Position numbers and translations under genes: made by a program | Source: Heliocidaris tuberculata | Taxonomy: Eukaryota; Echinodermata; Echinoidea; Camarodonta; Echinometridae | Assembly (NCBI GenBank): GCA_025618425.1 | Contig: CM046832.1 | Span: 53,313,493-53,377,492, forward strand | DNA length: 64,000 bases | Reading direction: 5' to 3' | Shown here: positions 13,801 through 26,744 of the stretch, piece by piece | Layout of the letters: each line of letters starts with the position of its first letter | How positions within the stretch are numbered: the stretch's first letter is position 1 | The notes under the pieces: generated by a model | What the model was told of the DNA's origin: nothing | Seen by the model: only the letters and a program-made list of their open reading frames with translations | Databases searched by the model: none

Positions 13801-14296
13801 GAAATAGAAACCTCCTGGGGTAGAGAGCGGTCACTCTACCATCATATCTCATGAATAATTGGAATATATTCAGAGAGTCAGTGATACCCGGTTTGAAATC
13901 ATCCCTTCTGAGAGTCTTGTCTCATGAAGCTATTGCTTACCTGAAAGTCAGGGTATCTCAAACACCTCCCTTTCGTTATCATGGCAGTGACAACTTGGGT
14001 GTACATGTACAGACCCTTTTGCTTGGGAAAGGAGCGGGCATGGGTGAAATCAGATTCGAAGAACAGTGTTTGGTGACCAGAAAGACGTGAACTTGAATTG
14101 CAAAAAGTATGTGGCATCCGCCTCATGGATTATTCACAGAGTAAATTCTAATTGAGAGAAAATGATGCAGAATGGAAGAGGGAAGGATAAATGTATCCAC
14201 TGCTACAAATGCACTTCATTTAAAAAATTAAGTAAGAGCAAGGAAGAAAATGCAGCTCATGATAAACTTTATCTTGATAAGAGGAAGAAAAAAAAC
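7881..14296. other. Non-coding interval
   Basis: AT-rich sequence without recognisable exons, apart from the stem-loop at 12217 and simple C, T and A runs (9990, 12361). The longest frame, 11647-12168, is proline/serine/histidine-rich from CT-rich text and looks like chance. Confidence 0.5.
12217..12274 (+). other. Stem-loop with 19-bp arms
   Basis: Arms GAGCCAAAAGGGCATTAAA (12217-12235) and TTTAATGCCATTTTGGCTC (12256-12274) pair with one mismatch around a 20-base loop. The stem is shorter than a usual animal microRNA precursor, so it is listed as structure only. Confidence 0.5.
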
Positions 14297-14304
14297 TCCC
14301 TGAA

Positions 14305-14908
14305 TTAGTGCTGGTATCGACACGCCTGATGTCGCCACTATGGCGACAAAAGTACTGGTTTTGGACTTTGCCGACATGTCGACACGCATGCTCCGATGGC
14401 GACATAAAATGAGTCTTTTAGTTTTTACATGTACCTCGCCGTGGTGTCGTGCGCGCGTACGTGATTTGTTTCACATACGCATTAGCAGCGCGCGCACGCG
14501 ACACGATCGCTGCGTATCTAGCTGCGACGACCGGTATACATTACGTACATGTACATGCCTAGATATGCGACACTAGCTGACTTGCACCGCATGACTTTCA
14601 TTAATGCTTGATAAATTGGATCATACAAAACAAATTTTGGGGCAAATAGTTGACAGTGTGCATCTTTGAGAACTGTAAGTGAGTATGACTGCGAGTGTGA
14701 GCCCGTGAGGACATAGTGCATGTATTCCATGTAAAGCTCTTGTGAATTTGTGTCGCGGGTAACTCTGGTTTAATAGTGTACGGTCACTACGGGAGCGACC
14801 CGAGTTTAGACTTGTTTGACTCATGTCCAGATGTCGACACATGTCGACATCGGCGTTAATTTTATTGCGACATGGCGACATAGATTTTCCATGCCGATAC
14901 CAGCACTA
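14305..14908. mobile_element. hAT-type non-autonomous DNA element, 604 bp
   Basis: The TIRs TAGTGCTGGTATCG (left) and the complement at 14895-14908 are flanked by the 8-bp duplication CCCTGAAT (14297-14304 and 14909-14916). An 8-bp duplication and TAGTG-type ends are hAT features. The interior is unusually CpG-rich for the region and carries repeated GGCGACAT/ATGTCGCC and GTCGACA motifs near both ends, as expected for subterminal transposase-binding sites. No transposase is present. Confidence 0.85.
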
Positions 14909-14916
14909 CCCTGAAT

Positions 14917-17900
14917 ACGAACCTGAAAGGTGAGAAAAGGACTTTTCTGAAGATAAAATACTAGATGCTGTTAGAACCTGTATTACATGGATCAGTTAGA
15001 GAGGTTTTACTATATCAAGTTCTCATTTAGCAAATGTGAAATTCATATTAAAGTGCCATGCAATCATTTCCAACTGGCACAAATTGTCTAGAGAACAAGA
15101 AATTGATGGAAGTGACAAAATAAGGATTCCTGCTTGCCCTCGTCATCAGCGTTGACAGTCATTTTCTCGCTTTACCATCAGTCATTTTGCCACTTCGAGT
15201 CCTCATCAAAATTCAATCTATACACCCAGTGAAGGGCTCTTGTGAATTGGGGCACAGAAGTTTGATTTATGCATGTATACATCTGACAACCATGCAATCA
15301 CACAAAACTACTACAAAACAACCTACATTCCTATTTTCGTGAATGGGAAACAAATTGACTGGGCTTCAATAAAACTTGACAGGGTGAGTGTTTTACTTAT
15401 CTGCATTGTACATTGGGTAGAACTAAACCCATTGCGATTACAGCAAAGTGAATCAAGCCTATTCATGCTTTTCACTTGTAGGAGAGGTATTAATTATTGA
15501 TGGATGGCTTTCATCTGACAATTGTTGTATCTACCAGGATTGTGAACTCGCAGTGCTATTGTCTGAACTATTCAATGTTGACACAACAAAGGTCACTTAA
15601 TCTCTCTGAACTTTCCCCAGAAGCTTGTCTTAAAACCCTTCCTGGACGGTTAATACGAATCATTCCCCAAAATCAATATCAATCAATATCTGTTCACCTA
15701 TTGTGCATTTTATATAATGCTGTGAAAATAAGATAATATGCAGAAAGATGTTGAGAAAACTAGATGTAGGCCTATATTTTAGGCTATCACTTTTTTGTTT
15801 GGGAGCTGCATGTATATGACTGCCTGTCTGTGTAAATATTGCATTACTGGCAACTTTGTATTTGTTTAATTTTTAATTACTGAGTGAAGTGGAAACTATA
15901 AAGAACTAAAAAATCATTTAAGTCCAAAGAAGTCCTCAGTTTTTCTGAAAATGCTGTACGGCCAGTACTGCATAAATTATCATACAAGATCCTAAAGAAA
16001 TGTTTAACAGCAAGGCATATATACCCAAGAAAATATAAATAAGAATACTAGTAAAAGGTCAATCAAATTCATACTCTCATTAAAGTTTTTGTCAACCACC
16101 GCCCCCCCCCCCCAATCTGGGCCTTTATAAACCCCAAATCATAGTCACAGAGTTTTAAACATGGGCAATGTTAAATAAGAACCACCAACATTTTTCCAAG
16201 ATGACTGGCCTTGCAGCAGTTCCCCACTATAAAAAGCGGTTCATACCCTATTTAGAGGGAACATTGTGCTATACATTAGAGCCACTAGCCACAACCAGCA
16301 AGGAACATCGATCTTGCTAATCCACCTGTAAATTACAGTAAGCCCCATCAAATATTCATGAATGGGTGTTCTAAGCCTGACAGTAAGGGCCAACATTGGT
16401 CTATTGTACCTGGTCCATGCCATTGTTACCTCCCTTTCATTGGTCCATGGTCAGTTGAAAGAGTATTAACATGGGACTGGAATATAATTGGCTTCAATAC
16501 AGACCTGAACAAATGCAAAAATGAAATGTCAAAAACATTGCAATTAAGATGTTTTATTATCAGTCTATTACCTTCCTACAGTGTACATAACAAAATTATA
16601 AATTGTAATGAATAAGGAAGTACAGTGTAATTAGATTTTTCCTTTGTGAATGTTATACAGCAAAATGCAGTATTTATGATGAAATTTTACATCACAAAAT
16701 GTCATAGAGCAAAACAGATGTTTGGGCATCTTTTATAAGAGTACTTGATTTAAAAAAAATCAGTCTAAACTCGACGTGTGAACTTGGTCATTAGCTACAG
16801 AATTGTATTGTACCACAGGCAAGCTTGAACTCCTTGATTGTATCTCCTAATAATTTTCTCATGTGTATGCCCCATTCGCTACAAGGGTTTTGTACATTTC
16901 TTTAAACGTCAAAAATCTTTTCATACATGTAAAAGGGCTGCATGTGAGCTGAAAGGCAAGATGCATCCTGGAACATTGAGTCGTACAACAGGTGTTGTAT
17001 ATTCTAAACTGTGGGAAAGTTTTATAAATTTAAAAATGTACAAAGGAAAAAAAAAAAATCTTCTGAAAGTGAAACTTCCACTCAGTCCTCCCAACAACAG
17101 GTGAACAGGTGGATTCTTTACAACTTCGAAGTATTGAGATGGAAAATCGAGGGGATGTACATGTTTGAGTTTAGTACAATATGAGCACTGCACAGTATAT
17201 GAAGGTGATGAGGCATTTTCAAATCCAATCAACAACGTTTAGTATTGATCATTTGATTGCATGGTGAAAGAGACTTTTGAAGTTATATAGGGAATGGATC
17301 ATGTATGTACATGTAAATAAGAATAAATGTGTATTGTGACTTTCTAGGATATATCAAAATGATAACTTGACTAAATCTTTCTGAAATCACCAACAGTGAA
17401 AGGTATTGCATATCAAGGACTATACAAAGCATGTGGCATCTAAATTTGGTTCAAATTTAAACCATTTTCGTCATTTGAAATATAAGGGCAGTTCAAGAGT
17501 GATCTTTTTCATAAATGACATTTATAAAAAAAAATGAGAAAGCTCACAAATCATTTTAAATTTTTACCAGAACTCAAACTGCTCTTTAAATCCAGGCAGT
17601 AACTCCTTCATATTAGCAATATGTGAACTATGTTTTCAAATTTGCAATTTTGTATAAAAAATGGAGGAAAGTGAAGTAAAACTGAACTCTGACAGATCTC
17701 CACCTTCTCCACAAAGCAGAACATAACACAGAGAAGTAAGACCTGTTTTTTGTGCTGCGTTTGCTGAATAAAAGGCACAAAGCTGGAACACCCCCGCTGT
17801 GTTGAATGTAACCTGAGTCACCCGATGAAGTGTCTGTGCAAACAATGTGCCCAGATTTCATGCTCATCCATCCTCACAACTAATTTGTCTCCCACTCTCA

Positions 17901-17983
17901 GGTCCAAACCAAAAGATGTACAGAATGAGAAATTATTCAGACTCACTGCTGCTGTCTGCTTAATTAGGAGTAACCATTTATTT
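14917..17983. other. Non-coding interval
   Basis: No gene recognised. A diverged fragment of the TTAA-type miniature element (GAGAAAGCTCACAAAT, about 17463-17581) and a C run at 16102 are the only repeats noted. Confidence 0.5.
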
Positions 17984-17987
17984 TTAA

Positions 17988-18349
17988 AGTGTACCAATCA
18001 CCTGAAAAAATAATTTGTGTACAGCTAGAAAGTATAAAATAAACCTCAAAGAACTTTGTCTGGTATTCTGTAGGTAAACAGTTAATGAGTATGAAGGAAA
18101 TAAAGGATAACATGAAAATGCTCGCGTGGAACCGAACTCCGAGTTTGGTTCCGCGCGAGCCTTTATCTTGGCGAGCGCGTACGGGTGCGTCGAGTAGTCT
18201 ACTCACGAGTCACTTCTATGATTATAGAGAGTGTAATTGAAATTGCAATATCTCTTTATAGAATTGATATTTGAAGCCCATATTTTGAATAATAGCGACA
18301 TGAAACCTCTAACATACAGAACAAAATTATTTTTGGTGATTGGTACCCT
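17988..18349. mobile_element. TTAA-flanked miniature element (AG.GTACCAATCACC family)
   Basis: Left end AGTGTACCAATCACC and right end GGTGATTGGTACCCT are imperfect TIRs (about 33 bp) flanked by TTAA (17984-17987, 18350-18353). The interior holds a GC-rich inverted repeat at about 18119-18160 (GCTCGCG...CGCGAGC). A second, single-ended copy in the opposite orientation lies at 30630-30806. TTAA plus AG-type ends fit a Kolobok-like miniature element. Confidence 0.75.
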
Positions 18350-18496
18350 TTAATACAGGTTTACACAGGTGGTGAATCAAAATTGGTATAGTCTCTTTGA
18401 AAGCAATTCTTAACCTCTTTCATTATGATGTGAACACACAAAAAAAATATAGCATGTGATTAGCAGTAAGGGTGGTCAGTGCAAAAATAGATGGAT

Positions 18497-18646
18497 CTGG
18501 GGCCCGTTGCACAAAGAGTTGCGTTTAAACGCAACTCTTAAAATCAAACGCAAGTCCTGAATGCGCACTTCTGATTGGCTGAAAATAGAGTTGCGTTTGA
18601 TTTTCCTGAGTTGCGTTCAAACGCAAGTTTTGTGCAACGGGCCCCA
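18497..18646. mobile_element. Miniature element with GGGGCCCGTTGCACAAA ends
   Basis: A 150-bp near-palindrome. The ends are CTGGGGCCCGTTGCACAAAG and its complement, then the palindromes GTTGCGTTTAAACGCAAC and GTTGCGTTCAAACGCAA, with TCTGATTGGCTG in the centre. Same architecture and ends as the element at 60580, but the inner palindromes are unrelated in sequence. Confidence 0.8.
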
Positions 18647-18649
18647 GGG

Positions 18650-20390
18650 GTGATTTACCCCCCCCCCCAAAAAAAAAAAAAAAAAAACTTATTACATTCA
18701 CCACAAATCAAAGAGCTACCATTAAATGAAATCTATACTTTGTAGACCTAATGCATGTACTATCTTTAAACAGAATAGTATAACTAATTAGGCCTACATG
18801 TGTCAAATAAGCTTTTGCATATTCATTGTCATCATCATAATCATTATTATCATTATTATTACATTGCTATGCATCCCTATTGGTAAGAATAAAGAACATA
18901 GGCTAAAATTTTCTGTTGGATACATGTAGGCTACTATACCTTAACACCTCAGTCTGAATGAAGATGGAATAGCTACTGGATGGTGAAGATCATTTACTGA
19001 CAAATTGAGATGGAGTTTCAAATGGTGATAACCTTACTATCCCCACTGCCTAAGGGATGAAATAATCCTGTCCAAGACTGTGCAGGAATTGATTGCAACA
19101 ATCTCAAATGGTACTATTCCAGTTCAAGTGAGCTTATTCTAAACATTCTTTCAAAAAGGACTGATTCAAAGCATACATTTTGCTATGTTAAAGAACTATT
19201 ATGTTTGACATTACAACTTAACAACAAAGAGATCTAAGGAACAATTGGTTAAATTTCTCTCTTCAATGATGTTTTCCCTATGGAATAGAATTAGGGGAAA
19301 CTGGCAGTTTCAATGACATCTCGTTAATTAGACAAACATCAATTAGCTTTTATAAAAATTTATTCATAATCAAGCACCTGTATGCCTTTTGTATGAGGGA
19401 GGTTTTCAAGTGGGCACAGCCATGCAGAGTAGGGGAGAGAGTACTAGGCCCTATACATTGTATGTAAAGGGGAAAGGAATTGAAAAGGATAAGGGCTCCA
19501 CAATATCGGCTAATTGATTAATGGATTCAGAACTAAAACATCATGACAACCTCAACCATGCTCTTATCGTGAATGCAGCTCTTTCCCCTGCCAAATTCCA
19601 TTAGCCTTGTTCTCAGTCTAGCTCTTTGAAAGCCCATCAACATCACCATCAAGGTCACAGAATTTCAGTGCTTTCGAAGTGCAATGCTGTCTTCTCTTGG
19701 AAGCGAGTTTCATTTAGGACTAATGAGAGAGCAATTAAGGTTGCTAGTGCATGAAAGCACATATGATGAATAGACACAGAAGTGCTATCAAATAGGAGTC
19801 ACAATTTCAACATCTTTTCAGAGACATTCAAGTGTGGAATGATATGGTCTCTGATGGGTCAGTCAATCATGAATGATATGTAGATGGACAAGTCTATAAT
19901 AAAAAAGGAAACTATTGTTATATTACTTCAGCTTTTATGATGAACTCTTGAACCCTGCCCCAAACATTTCCTCATCACTCAGCAATATCTTTTTAAAATA
20001 TATTTTTTTACAATCTTTACCTGAAAAGGCACAATTTTACTCACTGTCTAGATATAGGCCTACAATGTACATATATAATATTATACCTACAATGTACAAG
20101 GCTGAAGGCCTGCCCAGAAGCATAAAAGCTAATCTTGCGGTAATCTATTTGCTTGTAAAATCAGATTTCCAGGATAGGGTTTTTAATAATTCTATCAAAC
20201 ACTATCTGGTAGGAGAGTACATACAAATAAATAAATAGGGCAGATAGGCCTATTTACAAACTATTCTACATTCAACATGCTGTAAATGTGTGAATGCATG
20301 TATGTATAGCAGATAAAATATAACATACATACAGACCATCTTTCTTATTATGTGAAGACTAACCATTCCGGCTGTTTGACTATCATACCA
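18650..20390. other. Non-coding interval
   Basis: C and A runs (18659-18688), a CATTATTAT-rich stretch near 18830, and otherwise plain AT-rich sequence. No exon or element end was recognised. Confidence 0.5.
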
Positions 20391-20627
20391 CTATGTTTAC
20401 CGTTGAAAATGAAAGGCCGATTTTCCGGCCTCGCTGAGAAAGTAGAATATCCCGAAAGGCCGGATTATCGGCCTCATACCATGTGACTTCTTTTCAGCTC
20501 GGCGTGAAAGTTTGTGTGACCCCGTTTTGATTAGGTGATTAGTTACATCATTGTCCAGGTCTTTTGATATTGCAGACATAATTTTCTTTAATTATGTTCA
20601 AAGAAAAAGTGGAATAATCCAGGGAAA

Positions 20628-20969
20628 ATGGCAAGAAAAACATACACAGCCGATGAGGCTCGTGCAATACTACTGGGAGATTCCATGAAAGACATTGATG
20701 ACTTAGAATATTGTCAGAGTAGTGATTCTGAGGATGAAATTGATACGGAAGATGAGGTTGCAGCGGCTGTGCTGGTGGATTTAGTAGTACCTATGCACCT
20801 CCAGCCCAGTACAAGCGGGGTAGATCATAGTCAGTGTGCCGATGGAGTAAGTGGTCATCTTCCAAAAATTTTGACGTATTCTTGACATAAGTAAAGTATG
20901 CGTAACTTAAGAAATAATTCAGGGTATAGCTCACGAAATATGCAAATAATTCAGGGTTCAAAGGGTTAA
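20628..20969 (+). mobile_element. piggyBac-like transposase N-terminus and right terminus (internally deleted copy)
   Basis: The frame 20628-20885 starts MARKTYTADEARAILLGDS and continues into an acidic serine/aspartate stretch (SSDSEDEIDTEDE). This is the usual look of piggyBac (PGBD-type) transposase N-termini. The frame ends after 85 codons and the DDD catalytic core is absent. Downstream, TTCAAAGGG abuts TTAA at 20966-20969, fitting a piggyBac right end. A matching left terminus was not found, although GGCCGAT/ATCGGCC inverted motifs occur at 20410-20480. Assignment rests on composition and the TTAA end. Confidence 0.55.
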
Positions 20970-21713
20970 TACATGTATGCTACCTTCATTACATTTACAT
21001 GTATACAAAGACAATCTTCATTGTTTTGTTTTGATGACTAGTCAATTGTATCATATACATGTAGTTTGTTATGTTTTGCTTTTTTTAAACATGAAAATGT
21101 CAATCATACAGTACCATATTCTATTGTCAGAACTTGACATTGCATGACGTAGCCCCAATGAAACTTGTTATTTGATCATATAAAACCAGTAAATGTAGCA
21201 CTATGCATGTAGGTCTTTCATATTTTAAACACAGAAAAAATACTGACAATAAAGTTAGACACACACAGTGCACATGGCGAGGCTGCTCAGTCATCCGTCA
21301 ATACTCATTTTAGCAATCTATTCCCATGAATTCAAAAGAGAGCAGGGTCACGCAAGGACAAATAAAAACCACCCTTTTCCACATTTTTTTGCAACCCTCT
21401 CTTGTCCTTTGAATGCTTGAATCAGACTTCTTTGCATGGAACCATTTCTCCCTTTTATCAACTGGATAATTTCTTTTTACCCCACATTCCCACAGAAAGA
21501 TTTGCCCATAGTGGGCTCTGGAGTTTTTGTCCGAATGAGAATAGGCACCCAACATCGACACAATGAACATAAGTTAGGATAATTTCCCATTGGGCACAGT
21601 ACCGTATTCCATTGCCTGATTGCAAAGCCTGTTAGCCTTAATGGAAATCAAGACATTGTGTGGAATTTTTGGTACAATTCACATGCAAACAAAGACAAAA
21701 TTTGATTTAAAGG

Positions 21714-22835
21714 TGAAGTTCACTTAGGAAATATGGCTGCCATCTTCCATATTTTTGGTCAAAATGCTTATTATTCACAAAAATTAAAGGGAATTAACCT
21801 CAAAATATAAGTGTGCTTATATTCAAAGATGTAATCTATTCCTTCTTGTTGTCCTACGTAGTTTTGCATTAAAATATACGAGATGGGTATAAATCAAGAT
21901 TTTCTCAGCAAAATTTATCGTCTGCTAGCGATACCTGGGAGCTGCCATTTTCTTAATGTGTACATGTACATACAGATATTTTTAATCCGAATGCAAAATT
22001 GTCTTTCTTCCTGATACATAATCCCATTTGAGATTTAAAATATTTAACAGATATATTCTAAAAACGAAAATGTGTATTATATTCTTTGAAAAATACTATT
22101 TTGCTAAATAGAAATCTATTTTCTTGACACTGTGACGTATGCGACGGAGCAAATTATTTCAAATTTATGGATGATAACTTTCACGAGCGTCAATAGAGAC
22201 AAACTATGCATTCACCTGCTCTGAGATAATGGACTTCAATAGTCAGAATGCGCGTTGTATAAATTATGTTCTGCTCTGCCAGGCAAGCCCAAGAAATCGA
22301 TTTCTATTTAGCAAAACCAGAGAATTTAAAAAGAAATCTATAAATTTCAAATTTTAGAATATATGTATACACCTGTCATATATTTTCCATCATATATATA
22401 TATGGGGATTTTTTGTAATGAAGAGAAGCAATTTAGTTCCAGGATTAAAAACATCTTCCTGACCGGAATGGTTTCCGAAAGTTCATGTACAACTCCATAT
22501 TACAAGAAAATGGCATCCCCCATGTAAATTGTTAGAAGATGATACAATGTGCTAGAATGTCTTGATTTAAACCCTTTTCTAATACTTTATTTCTAAAGTG
22601 ATACAGGCCAATGATTAAGAATATATTGCACCTTTGAACATAAGTATTTTCTCCTTTAAATATATTTACAAAGAACAAGCTTTAGCATGTATTCTTTTAG
22701 CTATTGTTGTATCAAATGAGGAAACATTACACTACATTGTCTTTTAATTATGCAAATTTATACAAACTACTTCTTTACCATTTAAAATTATTCTGTTCTG
22801 TTATTAAAGTTTCTCAAGGAAAACTTCATGTTAAA
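21714..22835. mobile_element. Possible TTAA-type element, about 1.1 kb
   Basis: Left TTAA then AGGTGAAGTTCAC, and right AAAACTTCATG then TTAA, are weak inverted repeats (TGAAGTT core). The interior is AT-rich without a transposase frame. The assignment depends on low-similarity ends. Confidence 0.3.
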
Positions 22836-22979
22836 GGAAGTTTATTTGGAATAAGTATGAATGAACAGTTTGAGTGAGACCTGCAAAATGTATATTCACA
22901 AATTTAACTTACAACAATCAATATTGAATAAAAACCTACATCAACTGAAAAAAAACCTGGACCCGACATTAACATGATT

Positions 22980-23330
22980 AATACCCTTTTCATATTAATG
23001 GAAGAAGTGAAGAAAGTCTGGACTTAGTCGAGATTTGGTTTGGACTTAGTCAGGATCCAAAGGCTAATAGGAATGATATCAGCTTCACTCAATCCGCTCT
23101 TAGTCCGGACTTAGTCCGTACTTCTCGATCAACTACTCGGGCAGGTTCGAGTCTAGACTTGGTCCTGACTGGAAGTAGACTTACTTGTACATTTAATATG
23201 AACACTACCCGGACTACTCGAATGTGGATCGACATACCTCTAGGTGACGGGAAATAGTCAGACTGCCAGGGATTATTAGGCATGCCATGGAAACAAAGAA
23301 TGCTAGCAGGACTTGACATGTGGATCTATC
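22980..23330. repeat. Stretch with repeated GGACTTAGTC motifs
   Basis: GGACTTAGTC and close variants occur about five times between 23020 and 23170, in direct order, with GACTACTCGA-type text following. Probably a decayed element; no ends were defined. Confidence 0.4.
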
Positions 23331-23385
23331 GATTCTTAAATCCACTTTTGGCAGTGAATACGAAAACGGTACAAGATTCATTTAA

Positions 23386-23752
23386 ACGGAAGGTTGAGTT
23401 CTGGGAAAGATGAAAAATAAGTTTAGCTTTCTCATTCCTCTTATGTCAGTGTGGAAGAGCAACATAGTAGAAATGTCCCCTGAAAAGGATTTCTCTTCAA
23501 ATGCCCTTATATTTGAAATATGACAAAAAATAGCTGAAGTGTTCGGGCCGAACATTCATGCCATATCTGTGTGCAGTCCCATATACCCAATTCTGTGCTT
23601 TTGAGTGAGTTTGGGTTATTTCTTATCATCTTGATGATTCCAAAACCTCATAGTAAACACCAGTCCTTATTTAGGCATGATCAACCTTTCCCAACTACTT
23701 CCAGACAGTTTCTTTCACAATGTAATCGCATGACCAGAACTCAACTTTATCT
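23386..23752 (-). mobile_element. TTAA-flanked 367-bp miniature element, copy 1 (minus)
   Basis: The ends carry GGTTGAGTTCTGG (left) and CCAGAACTCAACTTT (right) as TIRs. TTAA sits on both sides (23382-23385, 23753-23756). The body reads, in reverse, the same text as the copies at 45056 and 60565, including TTTCAGGGGA and GAATGAGAAAGCT. No coding sequence. Confidence 0.75.
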
Positions 23753-24949
23753 TTAAAGAAAAAGAAGAAGCAAAAGAAAGAAAGGAAAAAAAAGCTTCTC
23801 TCACAACTGTGATGGAGGTGTGAAGTTCAACATAAATCATGTACATTGTAGTCCCTTTTTTGAGTGGAATGCAATTTTTGTTTTCTTAACTTTGAAATTC
23901 ATGTGTAGGTATTAGAGTCATTCATATACATATAAGAAAAACTGGTCTGGTCCTCGGCTTTGGCAGAAAAGAAATTTTAGATTCAGACTGATTGATCTTT
24001 TTCATCTCATTGCAATCTGAGCACAATTCACAACTTATGGTTAGATAAAAATCAAAGAAGACACTCATGGTATGTGGGTTGACCTTTCAGTTGCTGATTT
24101 AACTGTGACAGAATAATTGACAAAATTAAGGTAAAAAACTTTCCTTTTGCAACATAGCATGATCCAATATAATAATCAATATAATTCCTGCCATTGGATC
24201 TTTATCATCAAGTGGAATTGTCAGGCTTTGTTAAACTCTCACAAGAGTTTATAAATTGCACTCCCCTATTGTATGAAACTATCAGGGTATAGCTGTCTTG
24301 GGTACAAGGTTATTCTATTTCTTAAATCGGGAGTTGGTTTACATGTACGTCTATGGGCAGCTCTTTGTATTTGCCTACAAACTGACTCTGATCGGACCAG
24401 GTTCGAATCTCAGTAACCTCTTTCAGATGGTAACGTTAAAGATCAGTTCCAGACATAAATAATCACATTTGATTGATACATGTCTGTCAAAATTCAATTA
24501 CACACACATACATAGCCTCTTACACGACTGGATAAAAGTCAACAATAATATTCAGTTCTCTTGCTCCATCTTAGTCTTTGCTGATAATTTTTGGCAATCA
24601 GTTGTCTTACCAGTCACAGCTGCATAAACCATACTCCGTACACAATCATTAACATGGTATCAACTTAGTTCTAATCTTTTTATTTTTTATTTTGTGCATT
24701 CAAATAATATCTAGCTGCTGATGAGAAATTGAGATTATTTTAATATTTTATTTTAGGCCTATAGTCTAGATCTATGCTGATTAGGTTCCCTAATATTAAT
24801 AAGCAGCAGTCAATACTAAAAAAACATAAGAACTAATAAGTCAAATGTGCTTTCATGACCATGTGTAAGTCTATCATGCAGTCTTAGCTAGTATTTAGTA
24901 ATCAAAACAAAACCTTACGGATTGGTATTTCATGATCGATTCAACCTCT

Positions 24950-25015
24950 CCAGGCTAACTCGGCCTCGCATTTCCGGTAGGGCCGACTTCGCCCTAGTGC
25001 CGAGTTAGCCCGGAT
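24950..25015. other. Short GC-rich inverted repeat
   Basis: GGCTAACTCGGC and GCCGAGTTAGCC form 12-bp arms about 35 bases apart, the interior having GGGCCGACTTCGCCC. It may be a solo end pair of a very short element. Confidence 0.5.
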
Positions 25016-25129
25016 TCGGTTAAAAGAAAGTCTCTGTCTAGTCTCTCACACTCTCCTGTCTCTGCATCACTCACACTTATCATGCTTATGCGAGGTTATT
25101 GTACTATTTGTAGATAGTCTACATGTAGA

Positions 25130-26095
25130 TCTATTATCGGCGCGAAGGCGAAGCTGACACAAAGATTTAGACTGTGCATGTGAGAAATTTAACTTTGATA
25201 AAATGATACTAGATCTAGATCTAGGCAAGTTCTCTCGAATTCATATTGGATAATTAAATCTATACAGATGAAACTTCGTGAAAAATGACAATGTCAGTCT
25301 GGCGTTTGACACGACTGCGAGCTGCGCCGCATTCTAAATTTCAGTTAGCAGACAGATCTACTTCTAGCTTCTATTCTAAGTTCTACTGTACGGTTACTTT
25401 TCTGTGCAGGTCCAACGTAACGGTCTTGCAGGAGCAGCCAGACGGCTGCCTACGGCGAGCACAACAACCGACGCTTTGATAGTGACTTACCAGCAATTCA
25501 GCTTTTTGACATTTTCCAAGTCTGATGCCCGTGCTTTTGCAAGCACCATTCCTTCCGTCAGTTTCACCATGCTGAAGTAAAATTTGTAAATTTCAGGAGT
25601 TACTGCTGTAGGTTTGATGAATAGCCAACCGGAGCTAGCTCGGACGTAATTTAGGTAGATCTCCGTCTGCCGCAGGTATGAAATTGTATCACAGGTAAAC
25701 GGTTGTTATGCTTCGATCGTGCGAGTGCGCTCGTCGCAATTCGCAAGCAAGTACAGTCAACAGTATTGACCGAGCTCTTTGCCGCCAGAGTTCCGCGACA
25801 GGCGATGATGGTCACCCGTTAAGTTGAGCAAGCTGCTGCATTACGAACATTTTTGTGTGCGCGTTTACAAGTTGGCCGCAATGAAATAAACGCAAGTTTC
25901 CATTGGTCGAACATATTCAGTGCTGAGCAAATAAGCCAATGATAAAGGGCTGCATAAATAGTGGTATTCGCGGCCATTTTAAAGTAGGATGTTTGGCTTG
26001 GTTTTGGAATTGGGGAAACTGTGTGGCTGGAGTCGGACATATACATAACAGCTCTGCTAAATGAGAAATAAGAATCCGAGGTTTGGTATTAACAA
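25130..26095 (+). promoter_or_regulatory. CpG-rich, promoter-like stretch
   Basis: This segment has far more CpG than its surroundings. It contains CATTGG (25901-25906) and CCAAT (25936-25940), a TATA-like GCATAAATA (25952-25960) and a YY1-like GCGGCCATTTT (25970-25980), in promoter-like order on the + strand. A good donor-like GTAAG lies at 26096. It could mark the start of a non-coding first exon, for example a distant 5' exon of separase or of an unseen gene. Motifs this short occur by chance, and no transcript evidence is available here. A short + strand frame at 25285-25479 lies in the same stretch, with no recognisable product. Confidence 0.3.
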
Positions 26096-26176
26096 GTAAG
26101 ATTAGACTTTAGGCCTAATCGTGAAATCTGTCACCTCTCTTCCCATTCGCATTGTCTACAAAGTCTAGATCTATGG

Positions 26177-26744
26177 TAACTCCAGGGAGCTCGAACGCGT
26201 AGCGTTCGAGCTCCAGGTACAAATACCCGACGTCTGCATCGCCATGAGTTTGGTTAAATTCATTCGTTAGTTTTTGAAGGTAAGATGAAAATTTGTACTT
26301 ACATGTCAGGATAATTACTTTATATATGCAGTAGGCTTTCAGATTTCACGATTTGACGATCATTTCGATGAAAAAAAGATAAATTTCCTCTCCGAGCCGA
26401 TCTTTCCCCGTGTTGTATCGTCGATGCAAATGACTCGCATTCGCAATGTGCATGCGCTGAATTGCATGCGCACCGCGTGAATACGAGTCATTTGCATCGA
26501 CGATACAACACGGGGAAAGATCGGCTCGGAGAGGAAATTTATCTTTTTTTCATCGAAATGATCGTCAAATCGTGAAATCTGAAAGCCTACTGCATATATA
26601 AAGTAATTATCCTGACATGTAAGTACAAATTTTCATCTTACCTTCAAAAACTAACGAATGAATTTAACCAAACTCATGGCGATGCAGACGTCGGGTATTT
26701 GTACCTGGAGCTCGAACGCTACGCGTTCGAGCTCCCTGGAGTTA
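26177..26744. mobile_element. Foldback (long inverted repeat) DNA element with 9-bp target duplication, Mutator-like
   Basis: The left arm 26177-26437 and right arm 26484-26744 are each 261 bp and read as identical inverted repeats around a 46-bp centre. The ends are TAACTCC and GGAGTTA. The sequence GATCTATGG occurs directly outside both ends (26168-26176 and 26745-26753), a 9-bp target-site duplication. Each arm has a 27-bp palindrome near its outer end (26187-26213 and its mirror). Very long TIRs with 9-bp duplications are typical of Mutator-like non-autonomous elements, so that assignment is probable. There is no coding capacity. Identical arms suggest a recent insertion. Confidence 0.9.
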
